Source: Candidatus Methylobacter favarea (GTDB lineage Bacteria; Pseudomonadota; Gammaproteobacteria; Methylococcales; Methylomonadaceae). Taken from it: a stretch of DNA of 64,000 nt. A model generated the notes under the pieces. The model did no database searches, had not been told where the DNA came from, and saw nothing but the letters and a program-made list of their open reading frames with translations. The position numbers were made by a program, and so were the translations under genes. Shown in pieces: positions 7,980-16,784 of this stretch; position 1 is the stretch's first letter; each line of letters opens with the position of its first letter. Location: assembly GCF_902806695.1 (NCBI RefSeq), contig NZ_CADCXN010000058.1:88159-152158 (forward strand), written 5' to 3'.

Positions 7980-8973
7980 GGCTGTGGAAACCTCCGCACG
8001 ATTCAGCAAGCAGGCCCTAATTTGGCTAAAAGAAGCGTTGCCCCTATGGCAGCGCCGCAGCGCCGCCATAGGGGCACAGGCGATACGCGAACTGCCCCGC
8101 TGGAGGCGCTGCGGCGCTGCCTTGTTGTCCCAGTCGGTACGGGAATGGATGGCCCATAGGGCGATTAGTAAAGGCGCGGCAGTGGCCTTTTACGCATTGT
8201 TTTCTTTAACCCCCATTCTGGTGCTTGCAATTGCCGTGGCAGGCTATTTTTTTGGCGCCGAGGCCGCGCAGGGGCGAATCATTGCCCAGATGCAGGCATT
8301 AATCGGGCCTAATGGTGCCCAAGCCGTTAATGCCTTGCTGGCGGCAGCGCGTAACACCGAGTCTGGCATTATTGCTTCGGCTGTGGCTACGGGGCTGTTG
8401 CTAGTCGGCGCTACTAGCGTGTTCGTAGAAGTCAAAGACAGCCTGGATGAAATGTGGGGTACGAATAAACCGGAGGCCTCGCCGCTTGGCATGGTTTTAA
8501 AAACCCGCCTGCTGTGCTTCGGCCTGGTGCTGGTGCTGGCGTTTTTACTGCTGGTATCGCTGGTCATCAGTGCTATCCTGGGCGTACTTCATGATTATGT
8601 AGGCGGACTCTGGCAGGTGGCCGCGCTGCTGTTATCGCCGTTGGCCTCGCTGCTTTCCTTTGCTGTCATTGCCAGCCTGTTTGCGGTGATTTATAAAATG
8701 TTGCCGGAAGCGCCGTTGACCTGGAAAGAAGCCTGGTGGGGGGCGGCTTTCACGGCGCTGTTGTTCAGCCTTGGAAAATACGCCATTGGCGCCTACCTGG
8801 GCAACAGCGGCGTAACTTCCAGTTTTGGGGCCGCCGGCTCGGTGATTGCTTTGTTGTTGTGGGTTTATTATTCGGCGCAGATCTTCTTTTTTGGCGCCGA
8901 GTTCACGCGCCAGTTGGCCGTGCAGATCGGCAGTCTGCAGCCTGCGCATCAACCTGCGCCCGAAAGCGCCTGA
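7951..8973 (+). CDS. YihY/BrkB family inner-membrane protein
   Basis: A 340-residue polytopic membrane protein of the YihY (formerly BrkB, wrongly RNase BN) family. Family features are the motif AISKGAAVAFYALFSLTPIL near residue 70, six predicted helices, the EMWGTNK loop and the SVIALLLWVYYSAQIFFFGA ending. An upstream frame extends to 7864, but the ATG at 7951 has AAGG about ten bases before it and removes an unconserved extension. It is last in the DUF883-YqjE-YqjK-YihY run. Its function is not established in any bacterium; an envelope or transport role is assumed. Confidence 0.87.
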   Translation: MPADTRRLTKAVETSARFSKQALIWLKEALPLWQRRSAAIGAQAIRELPRWRRCGAALLSQSVREWMAHRAISKGAAVAFYALFSLTPILVLAIAVAGYFFGAEAAQGRIIAQMQALIGPNGAQAVNALLAAARNTESGIIASAVATGLLLVGATSVFVEVKDSLDEMWGTNKPEASPLGMVLKTRLLCFGLVLVLAFLLLVSLVISAILGVLHDYVGGLWQVAALLLSPLASLLSFAVIASLFAVIYKMLPEAPLTWKEAWWGAAFTALLFSLGKYAIGAYLGNSGVTSSFGAAGSVIALLLWVYYSAQIFFFGAEFTRQLAVQIGSLQPAHQPAPESA

Positions 8974-8989
8974 TCCGGACCGGACGGGC

Positions 8990-9014
8990 AAAAAAAACCC
9001 TCGTTAAACGAGGG
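8990..9014 (-). terminator. Intrinsic terminator for the minus-strand SmbP gene
   Basis: Read on the minus strand, CCCTCG and CGAGGG form a GC-rich stem with a short loop, followed by eight T (plus-strand A-run 8990-8997). It lies between convergent genes, about 65 bases past the SmbP stop. On the plus strand the hairpin lacks a T-run and would not end the YihY transcript well. Confidence 0.65.
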
Positions 9015-9041
9015 GTTGCAGCCTTGCGAAGAGGAGGTTTT

Positions 9042-9071
9042 CTACCCCGGCGGCTGATAACGCCGGGGTAG
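9042..9071. repeat. Perfect 11-bp inverted repeat in the convergent gap
   Basis: CTACCCCGGCG (9042-9052) and CGCCGGGGTAG (9061-9071) are exact reverse complements around an eight-base loop. No T-run follows on either strand. It may act as an RNA 3'-end stabiliser or roadblock together with the terminator at 8990-9014. Confidence 0.7.
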
Positions 9072-9079
9072 TGCAGCTA

Positions 9080-9424
9080 TCAGTCATTGACGGCTTTCAG
9101 ATGCATCCTGGCTTCATCAGCGGCTTTTTTGGCCCTATCGCCCTGGCCGAGCTTGCCCTGCTCAATGGCGCTGCCCAGACTCTTGATGGCGGCATCCAGA
9201 TGCTCATCGGCGGTTTGGGCATGGCTTCTGGCCAGATGCTCATCGGCGGTTTGGGCATGGCTTCTGGCCAGCTCGGCATGCTTGGCAATACTCGGGCCAT
9301 CGTCGGCAGCGGCGGCTTCTTTCACATGTTTCATGGCTTCATCCAGATGCTCTTCGTCAGCGGCCTGGACGGCAGGGCCTGCGCCTAGCGCCGCGCTTAA
9401 CAGCAGTAAACTAAGTACTCTCAT
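9080..9424 (-). CDS. SmbP-like small periplasmic metal-binding protein
   Basis: A 114-residue exported protein resembling SmbP, the small metal-binding protein known from nitrifiers. A cleavable signal peptide (LLLLSAALGAGPAVQA) is followed by an Ala/His/Asp/Glu-rich all-helical domain with repeated histidines (EEHLDEAMKHVKEA, then two copies of ARSHAQTADEHL), suited to binding copper or other divalent ions. AGGAGG lies seven bases before the ATG at 9424 but only one base before the ATG at 9430, so I chose 9424. The repeated 12-residue block comes from a 36-bp tandem duplication. Located with a PRC-barrel and a CsbD gene on the same strand. A periplasmic metal buffer is inferred. Confidence 0.78.
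   Translation of the reverse strand: MRVLSLLLLSAALGAGPAVQAADEEHLDEAMKHVKEAAAADDGPSIAKHAELARSHAQTADEHLARSHAQTADEHLDAAIKSLGSAIEQGKLGQGDRAKKAADEARMHLKAVND
9196..9267. repeat. 36-bp tandem duplication within the SmbP-like gene
   Basis: Two adjacent exact 36-bp units (9196-9231 and 9232-9267) encode a 12-residue block, including ARSHAQTADEHL, twice in frame. A third, imperfect start of the unit follows. Exact identity points to recent slippage or a repeat-number polymorphism. Confidence 0.9.
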
Positions 9425-9461
9425 AGTCATGCCTCCTGAGGTTGAAGAGGAAAACAGCAGC

Positions 9462-9899
9462 CTAGCGGATCTCGGCTTGCTCGCGGCCCGTTTCGCCTTC
9501 GCTCAGACCGCTGCCGTAGAAGGTACTGATCTGTTCCTGCCAGGCCGGATCGTTCATATCCGGCCAGTGATCCTTGTCAAAGCCCGGGGCTGTTTCCAGG
9601 CGCTCTTTGGCGACATTGAGCACAAAGCGCTTGTTAACCGTATCCAGGGTCAAGGCCTTCCAGGGCACGGCGAACAGCTTGTCGCCCATGCCTAAAAAGC
9701 CGCCGTAGGAGAGCACCGCATAGGCGACCGTGCCGCTGCGCACATGCAGCATGATTTCCTTGATATTGCCCAGGTCCTCGTCAAGGTGGTTGGCCACATC
9801 ATTGCCGATCAGGGTGTCAGCGCCCATCAGTTCAGGGCCGGGGCCTTCATTGTCGAGGTCTTTGTAAATGCCATAGGTATCTTTGTCGGTATAATTCAT
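9462..9899 (-). CDS. PRC-barrel domain protein
   Basis: A 145-residue soluble protein with one PRC-barrel domain (residues about 22-100). Signature features are ADTLIGNDV, GNIKEIMLHVRSGTVAYAVL, and KLFAVPWKAL before the final strands. PRC-barrels mediate protein or RNA contacts; free-standing versions like this are common in stress and envelope clusters and have no known enzyme activity. A ribosome site (AGGAG) precedes the ATG at 9899. The CsbD gene lies 71 bases upstream and the SmbP gene 37 bases downstream on the same strand, so the three may be one stress-response transcript. Confidence 0.85.
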   Translation of the reverse strand: MNYTDKDTYGIYKDLDNEGPGPELMGADTLIGNDVANHLDEDLGNIKEIMLHVRSGTVAYAVLSYGGFLGMGDKLFAVPWKALTLDTVNKRFVLNVAKERLETAPGFDKDHWPDMNDPAWQEQISTFYGSGLSEGETGREQAEIR

Positions 9900-9970
9900 G
9901 GAAGTTGCTCCTGTGTAAAAGGTGAGAGCGGGCGGCCAAGGCTGCTGGTTCTAGCCCGGCCGCCTTGGGA

Positions 9971-10159
9971 TTAAGTGTTCTTGTCAATCTTGCGTTTGAC
10001 GTCGGCAGCGGCATCGCCGGCTCCGGCGCGGGCCTTGCCGACATTCTTCTGAACCTTGCCTTCCAGTTCTGTAGAGCTGTCATCGGCGGCATCGCCGAGT
10101 TCTTCCTTGACCTTGCCCTTGGCTTGTTCAACGCGGCCTTTCACTTGTTCTTTGTTCAT
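9971..10159 (-). CDS. CsbD-family stress protein
   Basis: A 62-residue hydrophilic helical protein of the CsbD/YjbJ family, recognised by its start (MNKEQVKGRVEQAKGKVKEE) and its LEGKVQKNVGKA repeat. These proteins are strongly induced by general stress in many bacteria; their molecular role is unknown. GAGGA stands nine bases upstream of the ATG. First gene of the minus-strand trio CsbD, PRC-barrel and SmbP. A stem-loop lies just upstream, at 10189-10213. Confidence 0.9.
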   Translation of the reverse strand: MNKEQVKGRVEQAKGKVKEELGDAADDSSTELEGKVQKNVGKARAGAGDAAADVKRKIDKNT

Positions 10160-10472
10160 CTTAAATTCCTCGCTTGGCGATTAATAAATGGCAGGGCGAA
10201 TGCCCATGCCATGAGCTTATCCTAGCCGCTTTCCTGCACAAGGTCGGTGCGATGACGCACATAGAAGTGAATTCCTGCAGCTACTAAAGAGAGACGCTCT
10301 AAACGATATCCTCCGAAAGCAGTTATTCATAGGGTTTAATTTTCAGCTTTTTCGATAGGGGTAACTTTCAATTTGCTATACTCAAGGAGTAATCGGGTTT
10401 AGCATTACAGCTTCATAGAAAATTGAAATGCTGAGCTTTTAGTTTGATCTTTATCTGTTTTAGGAAATAAAC
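10160..10472. promoter_or_regulatory. Divergent intergenic region between CsbD and HDOD genes
   Basis: 313 bases carrying both divergent promoters, which I cannot place exactly. On the CsbD side, ATGGCAGGGC (from 10189) pairs with GCCCATGCCAT (to 10213), with one bulge and a GAAT loop, 30-54 bases before the CsbD start. This could be a leader hairpin or operator. Near 10400-10433, AGCATT and AATGCT form a loose pair before the HDOD gene. Confidence 0.4.
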
Positions 10473-11756
10473 ATGTCTTTTCTTAATCCTTTTTTTAAAG
10501 GCAAGAAAAATGTATCGTCCATATGCAGCCTTGTTCCTGAAAAGATTTCAGTAGAGCTTTTAAAAGAGCTCATTCCTATCAGAAATTTCAGCAATGAAAA
10601 ACTTCTGGCTTTTGCCACCAATCACTCATCAGAAGTTTTTCCGGCGCAAACTACCTTGTTTAAACTGGGCAGTCGGGCTGACTCCGCGCTCTACCTGTTA
10701 AGAGGCATTATTACTTTGTCCGATGACAGCGGTACATCGTATGAAGTCGATGCCGGAACTGCAAAAGCAAAATTCCCCCTTTCGAGTGGTGCCCTGCACA
10801 CAACCACCGCGATAGCCAAAACTGATGTAAGCATTTTGCGGGTTTCGCAAAAAATCATGATTGCCAAGACTGCCCCGTCATCACCTTTATCAGAACTGAA
10901 TATCCCAGATTACCTGAATGACAATCGTTTGTTACAGACATTTTCACAGTATTATACAAGTGAAGAACTTGAACTGCCTTCTCTGCCGGACATTGCATTC
11001 AAGCTGCGTAAAGCTATGCAGCAGGATATCGGTATTGCCGATGCGGTAAAAATTATTCAGCTTGATCCGATAATTTCAGCCAAGCTTATTGAAGTAGCCA
11101 ATTGTGCTCTCTATATGAGTGCTGTCCCTGCAAAAAGCTGTTTTACAGCAGTTAGCCGCATCGGTTTAAATGCGGTCCGCAATCTGGTTATTGGTTTAAG
11201 TATTAACCATATTTTTAAAAGCAATTCGCCGCTGATAAAAAGACAGCTTGATAGAATATGGAAACAAAGTTTATACATTTCCACTCTCAGTTATGTTTTG
11301 GCTGCGGTTACCAGGCAGGCTAATCCTGAAGAAGCACTGCTTGCCGGACTAATTTGCGACATAGGAGCCGTGCCATTTTTGAATTATGCGGCTAACCTTC
11401 CGAAAGACTATTATTCTGAATCAGATATCGCTCTCGCCTTGCATCATGTTAAAGGCCCGATAGGCTATAAAATTTTGCTGGACTGGGGATTTAGTGAGGA
11501 ATTCGTTAAAATTCCTATTTTCTCTCAGGACTGGTATCAAAATAGCAGCGAAGAGCTTAACTTGACCGACATCGTTGTGCTCTCCCGTTTACACAGCTAC
11601 ATAGGGCAGGCGGACAGGTCTGAATTGCCTGCCATTACCTCTATTCCCGCTGCCAGCAAATTGAAGAATTTTTCACTTTCACCCGAACATTCACTGAATT
11701 TATTGCACGAAGCCAAACAGCAAATTAATGACGCCTTGAAAGCCTTTCACAGCTAG
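10473..11756 (+). CDS. HDOD-domain regulator with N-terminal cyclic-nucleotide-binding-like domain
   Basis: A 427-residue cytoplasmic signalling protein. Residues about 25-135 resemble a cNMP-binding (Crp-like) fold, with SNEKLLAFA and GSRADSALYLLRGIITL, though the phosphate-binding cassette is not clearly conserved, so ligand binding is uncertain. Residues about 165-365 form an HDOD domain (LPSLPDIAFKLRKAMQQD, AVSRIGLNAVRNLVI). HDOD domains resemble HD hydrolases but lack the metal-binding pair, and usually act as protein-interaction modules in c-di-GMP and stress signalling. A monocistronic gene convergent with lptG. Confidence 0.85.
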   Translation: MSFLNPFFKGKKNVSSICSLVPEKISVELLKELIPIRNFSNEKLLAFATNHSSEVFPAQTTLFKLGSRADSALYLLRGIITLSDDSGTSYEVDAGTAKAKFPLSSGALHTTTAIAKTDVSILRVSQKIMIAKTAPSSPLSELNIPDYLNDNRLLQTFSQYYTSEELELPSLPDIAFKLRKAMQQDIGIADAVKIIQLDPIISAKLIEVANCALYMSAVPAKSCFTAVSRIGLNAVRNLVIGLSINHIFKSNSPLIKRQLDRIWKQSLYISTLSYVLAAVTRQANPEEALLAGLICDIGAVPFLNYAANLPKDYYSESDIALALHHVKGPIGYKILLDWGFSEEFVKIPIFSQDWYQNSSEELNLTDIVVLSRLHSYIGQADRSELPAITSIPAASKLKNFSLSPEHSLNLLHEAKQQINDALKAFHS

Positions 11757-11788
11757 TTCATAGGGTAAAAAAGCTCATGCTGCTTTAG

Positions 11789-12856
11789 CTACTGCAGCCG
11801 GCTCACGGTAAACAGAGCCAGACCTAAAACTGTCAGGCTCGGCAATATAGCCATCAGCGCCGGATTCAGTTCATAAATTAATCCGATATGGCCGACAATT
11901 TTGTCGATTATGTTAAAGCTCATCCCGATAATAATACCTATCATCATCCTGCCGCCAACGCTGACGCCTCGTTTAATGCCGATAACAAACGGCGCGGAAA
12001 CCAGCAGCATGATAAAAATGATGAGCGGATTGACCAGGCGTCCCCAAAAAGCCAGCTCAAACACGTGGGACTTCTGATGATTTTCCTTTAAAAAATCAAT
12101 ATAGTTCGCCAGGTCGACTATCGATAGGTCATCAGGACTTACTACAACAATTTTCAGCAGATCCGGGGCAATAGAGGATTTCCAAATCTGCTGATCCTGA
12201 TATGCGGCGGCCATTTGCCCGCTTGAAATTTCTGATTGGCTGATATGCATTAATTTCCATTGTTGCTTCCCCAGATAGACAGCCTGCTCTGCATGTCTGG
12301 CCAGACGCAGATGATGATCGTCATCTAGTTCATAAATGCTGATATCGGCCAAGTTCCCGCCGTCCTTTATCTGCCTGACATTAATGAATTTTTTGCCTTC
12401 GCGCAGCCATAATCCGTAGCGGGTTCCCGCAACCACCTGTTCATTTTGGGCAGTGACTTTAATAACCTGCGCCTTTCGTTCAGCCAAGGGCGCGATAAAT
12501 TCGCCAATACAGAGGGAAACAAGGGCCAAAATGGCACCTGCCAGCAGCACCGCTTTAATAATACCGAAAATCGATAAACCGGCCGCACGCATGGCAATCA
12601 GTTCACGATGATTACCCATGGCGCCCAATATGAACAGGCTGCCCAGCAATGCCGAGGAAGGCACTAGCTCATAAAGAACGCGCGGCGAAGTCAAGGCCAG
12701 GTAATAAAAAATTTCTCTCAAACCATAATGCCCCTTGCCCAGCTCTTTTAATTCATCAGTAAAAGTAAATAAATTAAATAATGTCAATAATAATAAAAGC
12801 GCAATAAATGACCCTTTTAAAACTTCTTTGACGATATAGCCTGTTAAAACATTCAT
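11789..12856 (-). CDS. lptG: Lipopolysaccharide export permease LptG
   Basis: A 355-residue inner-membrane subunit of the LptB2FG ABC transporter that extracts lipopolysaccharide toward the outer membrane. Layout is typical of the YjgP/YjgQ family: three N-terminal helices (from LTGYIVKEVLKGSFIALLLL), a large periplasmic beta-jellyroll-like domain (about 125-260), then three C-terminal helices including the GRLVNPLIIFIMLLVSAPF segment. The frame continues upstream, but the ATG at 12856 gives the usual length and overlaps the lptF stop by four bases (ATGA), showing coupled translation. The partner LptB is not in this window. Confidence 0.95.
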   Translation of the reverse strand: MNVLTGYIVKEVLKGSFIALLLLLTLFNLFTFTDELKELGKGHYGLREIFYYLALTSPRVLYELVPSSALLGSLFILGAMGNHRELIAMRAAGLSIFGIIKAVLLAGAILALVSLCIGEFIAPLAERKAQVIKVTAQNEQVVAGTRYGLWLREGKKFINVRQIKDGGNLADISIYELDDDHHLRLARHAEQAVYLGKQQWKLMHISQSEISSGQMAAAYQDQQIWKSSIAPDLLKIVVVSPDDLSIVDLANYIDFLKENHQKSHVFELAFWGRLVNPLIIFIMLLVSAPFVIGIKRGVSVGGRMMIGIIIGMSFNIIDKIVGHIGLIYELNPALMAILPSLTVLGLALFTVSRLQ

Positions 12857-13998
12857 AATGCAGCCTTTTCCCTGAGCTTCGAAATAATCCATGTCCACCC
12901 ATACAATCTTGCCAGCAGAAATCCCCCGGCCAATAGCAACAGCAAATTGACTCCTATGGCCCCAAGCCATGCCGGAACTGTTTCATTCATGACCCAGCTT
13001 TCACTCACACGAGAAAGATTTCCGTAGCTGAAATAAATTAAAAAACCGGTCAGCATATTTCCATAAACTCCGCCGCGCGGCGAAATCTGGGCTAAAGGTA
13101 CGGCAATGAAACTTAACAATATCATTCCAAGGGGCGTTGAAAAGCGGCGCTGCAATTCAGCAATATCCCGCATGGAGTCGGACATCCATAACCTGTCCGC
13201 AGGAACCGCGGCGCGATCAAAATCGATAGCGCCAGTTTTTTCCTCGATTCTCACGCCATACTCCGCAAATTTTTCAATGATATAATTTAAATTTCCCGGC
13301 AGACCCTGTATGCGTTCTCCATGGTCGAGAATTATATAACGTCCGTCAGTCAACTCCTGCACTATGCCTGATTCGGCCGTAATAAGCGCCAGGCCGCCGG
13401 TTTGCCTGCTTTGTACAAAAACCTTGTGCATTTTTTTATCGGCAGTTATGGTCTCCACATACACAACAACATCGCCCTGGCTATAATATTCGCTGAATTT
13501 TCCGGCACCGATGCCCCTGAGGTTGGTAGATTGAGTATCCTCATGCATGAGTTGCTCAATCCTGGCTTCGGCCCAGGGCGCAATATACATGGACAGACCA
13601 ATTGCCAGCACACTCAAGGGAAAAACCAGCAAAAATAAGGCCCGGTAAATTGTCCCTGAACCGCCCCCCGCTGAAGAAATGGCGGCCATTTCCTGATCTC
13701 TGTACATTCTGCCCAGTACCATCAATACCGTCATAAACAGTGACGCCGGCAAAAAAGAGACGCTCGCAACAACAATTTTCAACGCCAGAATAGTCAGCAA
13801 TGCTTCATTCGATACCAGCCCTTCCAGGGCCTTATCCAGAATCCTGATAAACTGCCGGCTAACGATAATCACCACTATCACCGTCAACACCGCCAACAGC
13901 GTTCTCATCACATCCTGCATAATCATTTTATCCAGGACGGTAAGCAGCGGACGCCGTCCGATGTTGTAGCCTTTTGGCCAATTTGCTTCCAAGCTCAT
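12853..13998 (-). CDS. lptF: Lipopolysaccharide export permease LptF
   Basis: A 381-residue partner of LptG in the LptB2FG transporter, with the same three-helix, periplasmic-domain, three-helix layout. Family features include the RQFIRILDKAL segment and SFIAVPLAQISPRGGVYGNM before the last helices. GAGGAG directly abuts the ATG at 13998, which is too close, and family proteins usually begin near the MIMQDVMRTLL segment. A start at 13926 (residue 25) is therefore also possible. It is transcribed divergently from pepA across a 113-base gap, the arrangement seen in E. coli and many gammaproteobacteria. Confidence 0.95.
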   Translation of the reverse strand: MSLEANWPKGYNIGRRPLLTVLDKMIMQDVMRTLLAVLTVIVVIIVSRQFIRILDKALEGLVSNEALLTILALKIVVASVSFLPASLFMTVLMVLGRMYRDQEMAAISSAGGGSGTIYRALFLLVFPLSVLAIGLSMYIAPWAEARIEQLMHEDTQSTNLRGIGAGKFSEYYSQGDVVVYVETITADKKMHKVFVQSRQTGGLALITAESGIVQELTDGRYIILDHGERIQGLPGNLNYIIEKFAEYGVRIEEKTGAIDFDRAAVPADRLWMSDSMRDIAELQRRFSTPLGMILLSFIAVPLAQISPRGGVYGNMLTGFLIYFSYGNLSRVSESWVMNETVPAWLGAIGVNLLLLLAGGFLLARLYGWTWIISKLREKAAL

Positions 13999-14111
13999 CT
14001 CCTCAATTAAAATTAATATTTGTGTTGTATAATTAAATTCAAACAGTTTATCCGAAAGCTTGATTTATAACTCCGGTAACTATTCCACTCAGCAAACAAG
14101 CAATAAAAATT

Positions 14112-15599
14112 ATGGACTATTCTATAGAAAGCACCTCATTAGAAAAACTGCAATGCGATTGTATTATTGTCGGCATTTATGAAGATCAGCAGCTTTGCCC
14201 ATCCGCAACAGCTCTCGACAACCTGACGCAAGGAATGATCAGCAAAATTGTCGGCCGCGGCGATAGCAGCGGAAAAAATGGCGAAACGGTATTAATAAAC
14301 ATCATCCCTGACAGCCGTATCGAGAGTATTTTGCTGGTCGGCCTTGGTAAAAAAGAACCTTTATCCGGTAAAAACTACAGAAAAGCTCTATTCGCTGCAA
14401 TTAACAGCCTTAAAAAGCCGCAAATAAAATCCATCGCCTGCACTTTAGCCGAGTGTGAAGTCACAACGGGCGGCTGGCAGTGGAAAACCCGGCAGATCAT
14501 TGAAGTTTTTAATGATGGCATTTATCAATTTACCGCACAAAAATCAGATAAAACCACGGAAAGCAAGCTTCAGAAAATAGCTGTTCTAGCTCCGGAAAGT
14601 GAAACTGCTTCAGCTCAAACAGGCCTTTTGCAGGGACAAGCAATTGCCGAAGGTATAAATTTGACCAAACTTCTGGGCGATTTACCCGGCAATATCTGCA
14701 CCCCCGCCTATCTTGCCGGGCAAGCTATCGAACTGGGCAAAAAGCACGAAAAATTAACTGTTAAGGTTCTCGAAGAATCCGATATGGCCGAATTAGGCAT
14801 GGGGGCGCTTCTTTCAGTCTCGCGGGGCAGCCGCCAGCCGGCCAAATTAATCACCCTTGCTTATCAAGGCGGCGAAAAAAACGCCAGGCCCATTGTGCTG
14901 ATCGGCAAAGGCCTGACCTTTGACGCCGGCGGTATTTCATTAAAGCCCAGCCTGGGCATGGATGAAATGAAATATGACATGTGCGGCGGAGCCGCCGTAT
15001 TGGGAACCTTGCTGGCCGCGGCTCAAATGCAGCTGCCCCTGAATATCGTCGGTCTGATTCCCTCTTCCGAAAACATGCCCGACGGTAATGCCAATAAACC
15101 CGGCGATATTATTACCAGCATGTCCGGCAAAACTATCGAGGTGTTGAATACCGATGCCGAAGGCCGATTAATTCTTTGCGACACCTTAACCTATGCAGAG
15201 AGATATAACCCGGAAGTGGTTATTGATCTTGCCACTCTTACCGGCGCTTGCCTGGTGGCTCTGGGGCGCGTCGCCAGCGGCTTGCTTGGCAATGATGACG
15301 GTTTGTGCAATGATCTGCTTGGGGCCAGTGAAGCGGCCAATGACAGCCTCTGGCGCTTACCCTTGTGGGAAGAATATCAGGAACTGCTCAAATCCAATTT
15401 TGCAGACCTGGCCAATATCGGCGGCAAGGATGCCGGAACCATAACCGCCGCCTGTTTTCTGTCGAGTTTTGCCGAGAACTACCGCTGGGCCCATCTGGAT
15501 ATTGCCGGTACTGCCTGGCGCACCGGCCAGACCAAAGGCGCCACTGGTCGCCCTGTTTCCCTGTTAAGTCAATATCTGATTAACCGGGCGAATGCCTGA
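14112..15599 (+). CDS. pepA: Leucyl aminopeptidase PepA
   Basis: A 495-residue M17 family cytosolic aminopeptidase that removes N-terminal residues from peptides using two metal ions. The C-terminal catalytic domain carries the signature NTDAEGRL (near residue 350), the [14 protein letters not shown] metal/catalytic lysine motif and [11 protein letters not shown]. The N-terminal macro-like domain (about 1-165) is diverged, as usual. In E. coli PepA also binds DNA at cer and carAB; nothing here shows this. holC follows with an eight-base overlap, the classic pepA-holC pair. Confidence 0.96.
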   Translation: MDYSIESTSLEKLQCDCIIVGIYEDQQLCPSATALDNLTQGMISKIVGRGDSSGKNGETVLINIIPDSRIESILLVGLGKKEPLSGKNYRKALFAAINSLKKPQIKSIACTLAECEVTTGGWQWKTRQIIEVFNDGIYQFTAQKSDKTTESKLQKIAVLAPESETASAQTGLLQGQAIAEGINLTKLLGDLPGNICTPAYLAGQAIELGKKHEKLTVKVLEESDMAELGMGALLSVSRGSRQPAKLITLAYQGGEKNARPIVLIGKGLTFDAGGISLKPSLGMDEMKYDMCGGAAVLGTLLAAAQMQLPLNIVGLIPSSENMPDGNANKPGDIITSMSGKTIEVLNTDAEGRLILCDTLTYAERYNPEVVIDLATLTGACLVALGRVASGLLGNDDGLCNDLLGASEAANDSLWRLPLWEEYQELLKSNFADLANIGGKDAGTITAACFLSSFAENYRWAHLDIAGTAWRTGQTKGATGRPVSLLSQYLINRANA

Positions 15600-16026
15600 A
15601 GTCACCTTTTATATACTACAGTCACAATCAAGAAACGATCGCTATCTATTTGCCTGCAAACTTATTGAAAAGGCCTACCGCAGCGGTCATTTCTGTTATG
15701 TACTGACCGATTCCGACGAGCAAAGCCAAATCATTGACGACCTGCTCTGGACTTTCAGGGCAGGCAGTTTTATTCCGCATCAGCGCTATAGCGGCGAACC
15801 ACCCGCCGTTGAAAATGTTGTTTTAATAGGCTGCCTGGCTGCCCCGCCAAACTGGCAAAAAACCCTGATTAACCTGTCTTCCGAATATCCGCAGAATTTC
15901 AAGCTGGCCGAACGCATCCTTGAAATACTCGCCGACTGCGACGATACCAAAGAAGCAGGCAGAAACCGCTACCGTCGCTATCAGCAGGCTGGAGCAAACT
16001 TGACTACTCACCAAATAAAGAAATAA
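15592..16026 (+). CDS. holC: DNA polymerase III chi subunit
   Basis: A 144-residue chi subunit of the clamp-loader complex, which links the polymerase III holoenzyme to single-strand-binding protein. Typical start EVTFYILQ, and the internal [15 protein letters not shown] motif near residues 50-65 (family pattern LWTF-x-SFIPH). The start overlaps the pepA end by eight bases, so translation is coupled. The last 25 residues are polar and unconserved. Confidence 0.93.
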   Translation: MPEVTFYILQSQSRNDRYLFACKLIEKAYRSGHFCYVLTDSDEQSQIIDDLLWTFRAGSFIPHQRYSGEPPAVENVVLIGCLAAPPNWQKTLINLSSEYPQNFKLAERILEILADCDDTKEAGRNRYRRYQQAGANLTTHQIKK

Positions 16027-16229
16027 ATTAAAGGCAGAAAAAGATCGGCTCCTAGCGTTATTATCGGGATTTTTCGATGTTTCGATAGCAGCCAGAACCG
16101 GGAAAAGTTTTATATTGAAAAATAACCTGACAATTTTTTGGCAATTCGTAAAAGCCAACCAGGCCGGAAAATAAAAGTCAGCTAATGCCTTTAATAATTT
16201 TCAGGATTAAAATCAATTAAGGAGGTCTT

Positions 16230-16769
16230 ATGTCCGTAAGAACTTTTAACACTATACAGCCCAAAATCGGCCGCTCGGTATATATCGATGACAGCGCCGT
16301 GGTCATTGGCAATGTGACTATCGAAGATGACGTATCCATATGGCCTACCGTTGTAATCAGAGGAGATGTGGAAAGCGTTAAAATTGGCGAAGGCACCAAT
16401 GTTCAGGATGGTTCCATATTGCATGTGACACATTATGGCGACTTTACGGACAAAGGCTACCCTTTAAGCATAGGAAAAGGTGTGACTATTGGCCACAGAG
16501 CCGTAGTCCATGCCTGCACAATAGGCGATTATTGTCTGGTTGGAATGGGCGCGATTATTATGGATGACGCTGTTCTTGAAGATCATGTCATGCTGGGGGC
16601 GGGTGCGCTGGTGGCGCCGGGGAAAAAGCTGAATAGCGGCTATCTTTATATCGGCTCGCCAGCCCGGCAGGCCAGACCTTTAACAGAGTCTGAAAAAAAA
16701 TTTCTGGAATATTCCTATCAGCATTATATTATTTTGAAAAATGAATATCTAAAGCAGGAGAATAAATAA
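16230..16769 (+). CDS. Gamma-carbonic-anhydrase-like hexapeptide-repeat protein (YrdA family)
   Basis: A 179-residue left-handed beta-helix protein with hexapeptide repeats (IGNVTIEDDVSIWPTVVI and so on), trimeric in known members. Zinc-binding histidines sit at VTHYGD and GHRAVVHAC, as in gamma carbonic anhydrases and YrdA. Whether it hydrates CO2 or is an inactive scaffold cannot be told, since several family members are inactive. A strong ribosome site (AAGGAGGT) precedes the ATG. It converges with aroE, only 15 bases apart. Confidence 0.9.
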   Translation: MSVRTFNTIQPKIGRSVYIDDSAVVIGNVTIEDDVSIWPTVVIRGDVESVKIGEGTNVQDGSILHVTHYGDFTDKGYPLSIGKGVTIGHRAVVHACTIGDYCLVGMGAIIMDDAVLEDHVMLGAGALVAPGKKLNSGYLYIGSPARQARPLTESEKKFLEYSYQHYIILKNEYLKQENK

Positions 16770-16784
16770 GACCGGCTTTTGCTT

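Noticed and set aside
9196..9267. Possible CRISPR-like repeat
   Set aside because: Only two contiguous 36-bp units without spacers, in frame inside a gene.
9087..9695. 202-codon plus-strand frame over the SmbP and PRC-barrel genes
   Set aside because: It spans two minus-strand genes with good ribosome sites and recognised families; the predicted product is repetitive and unlike any protein I know.
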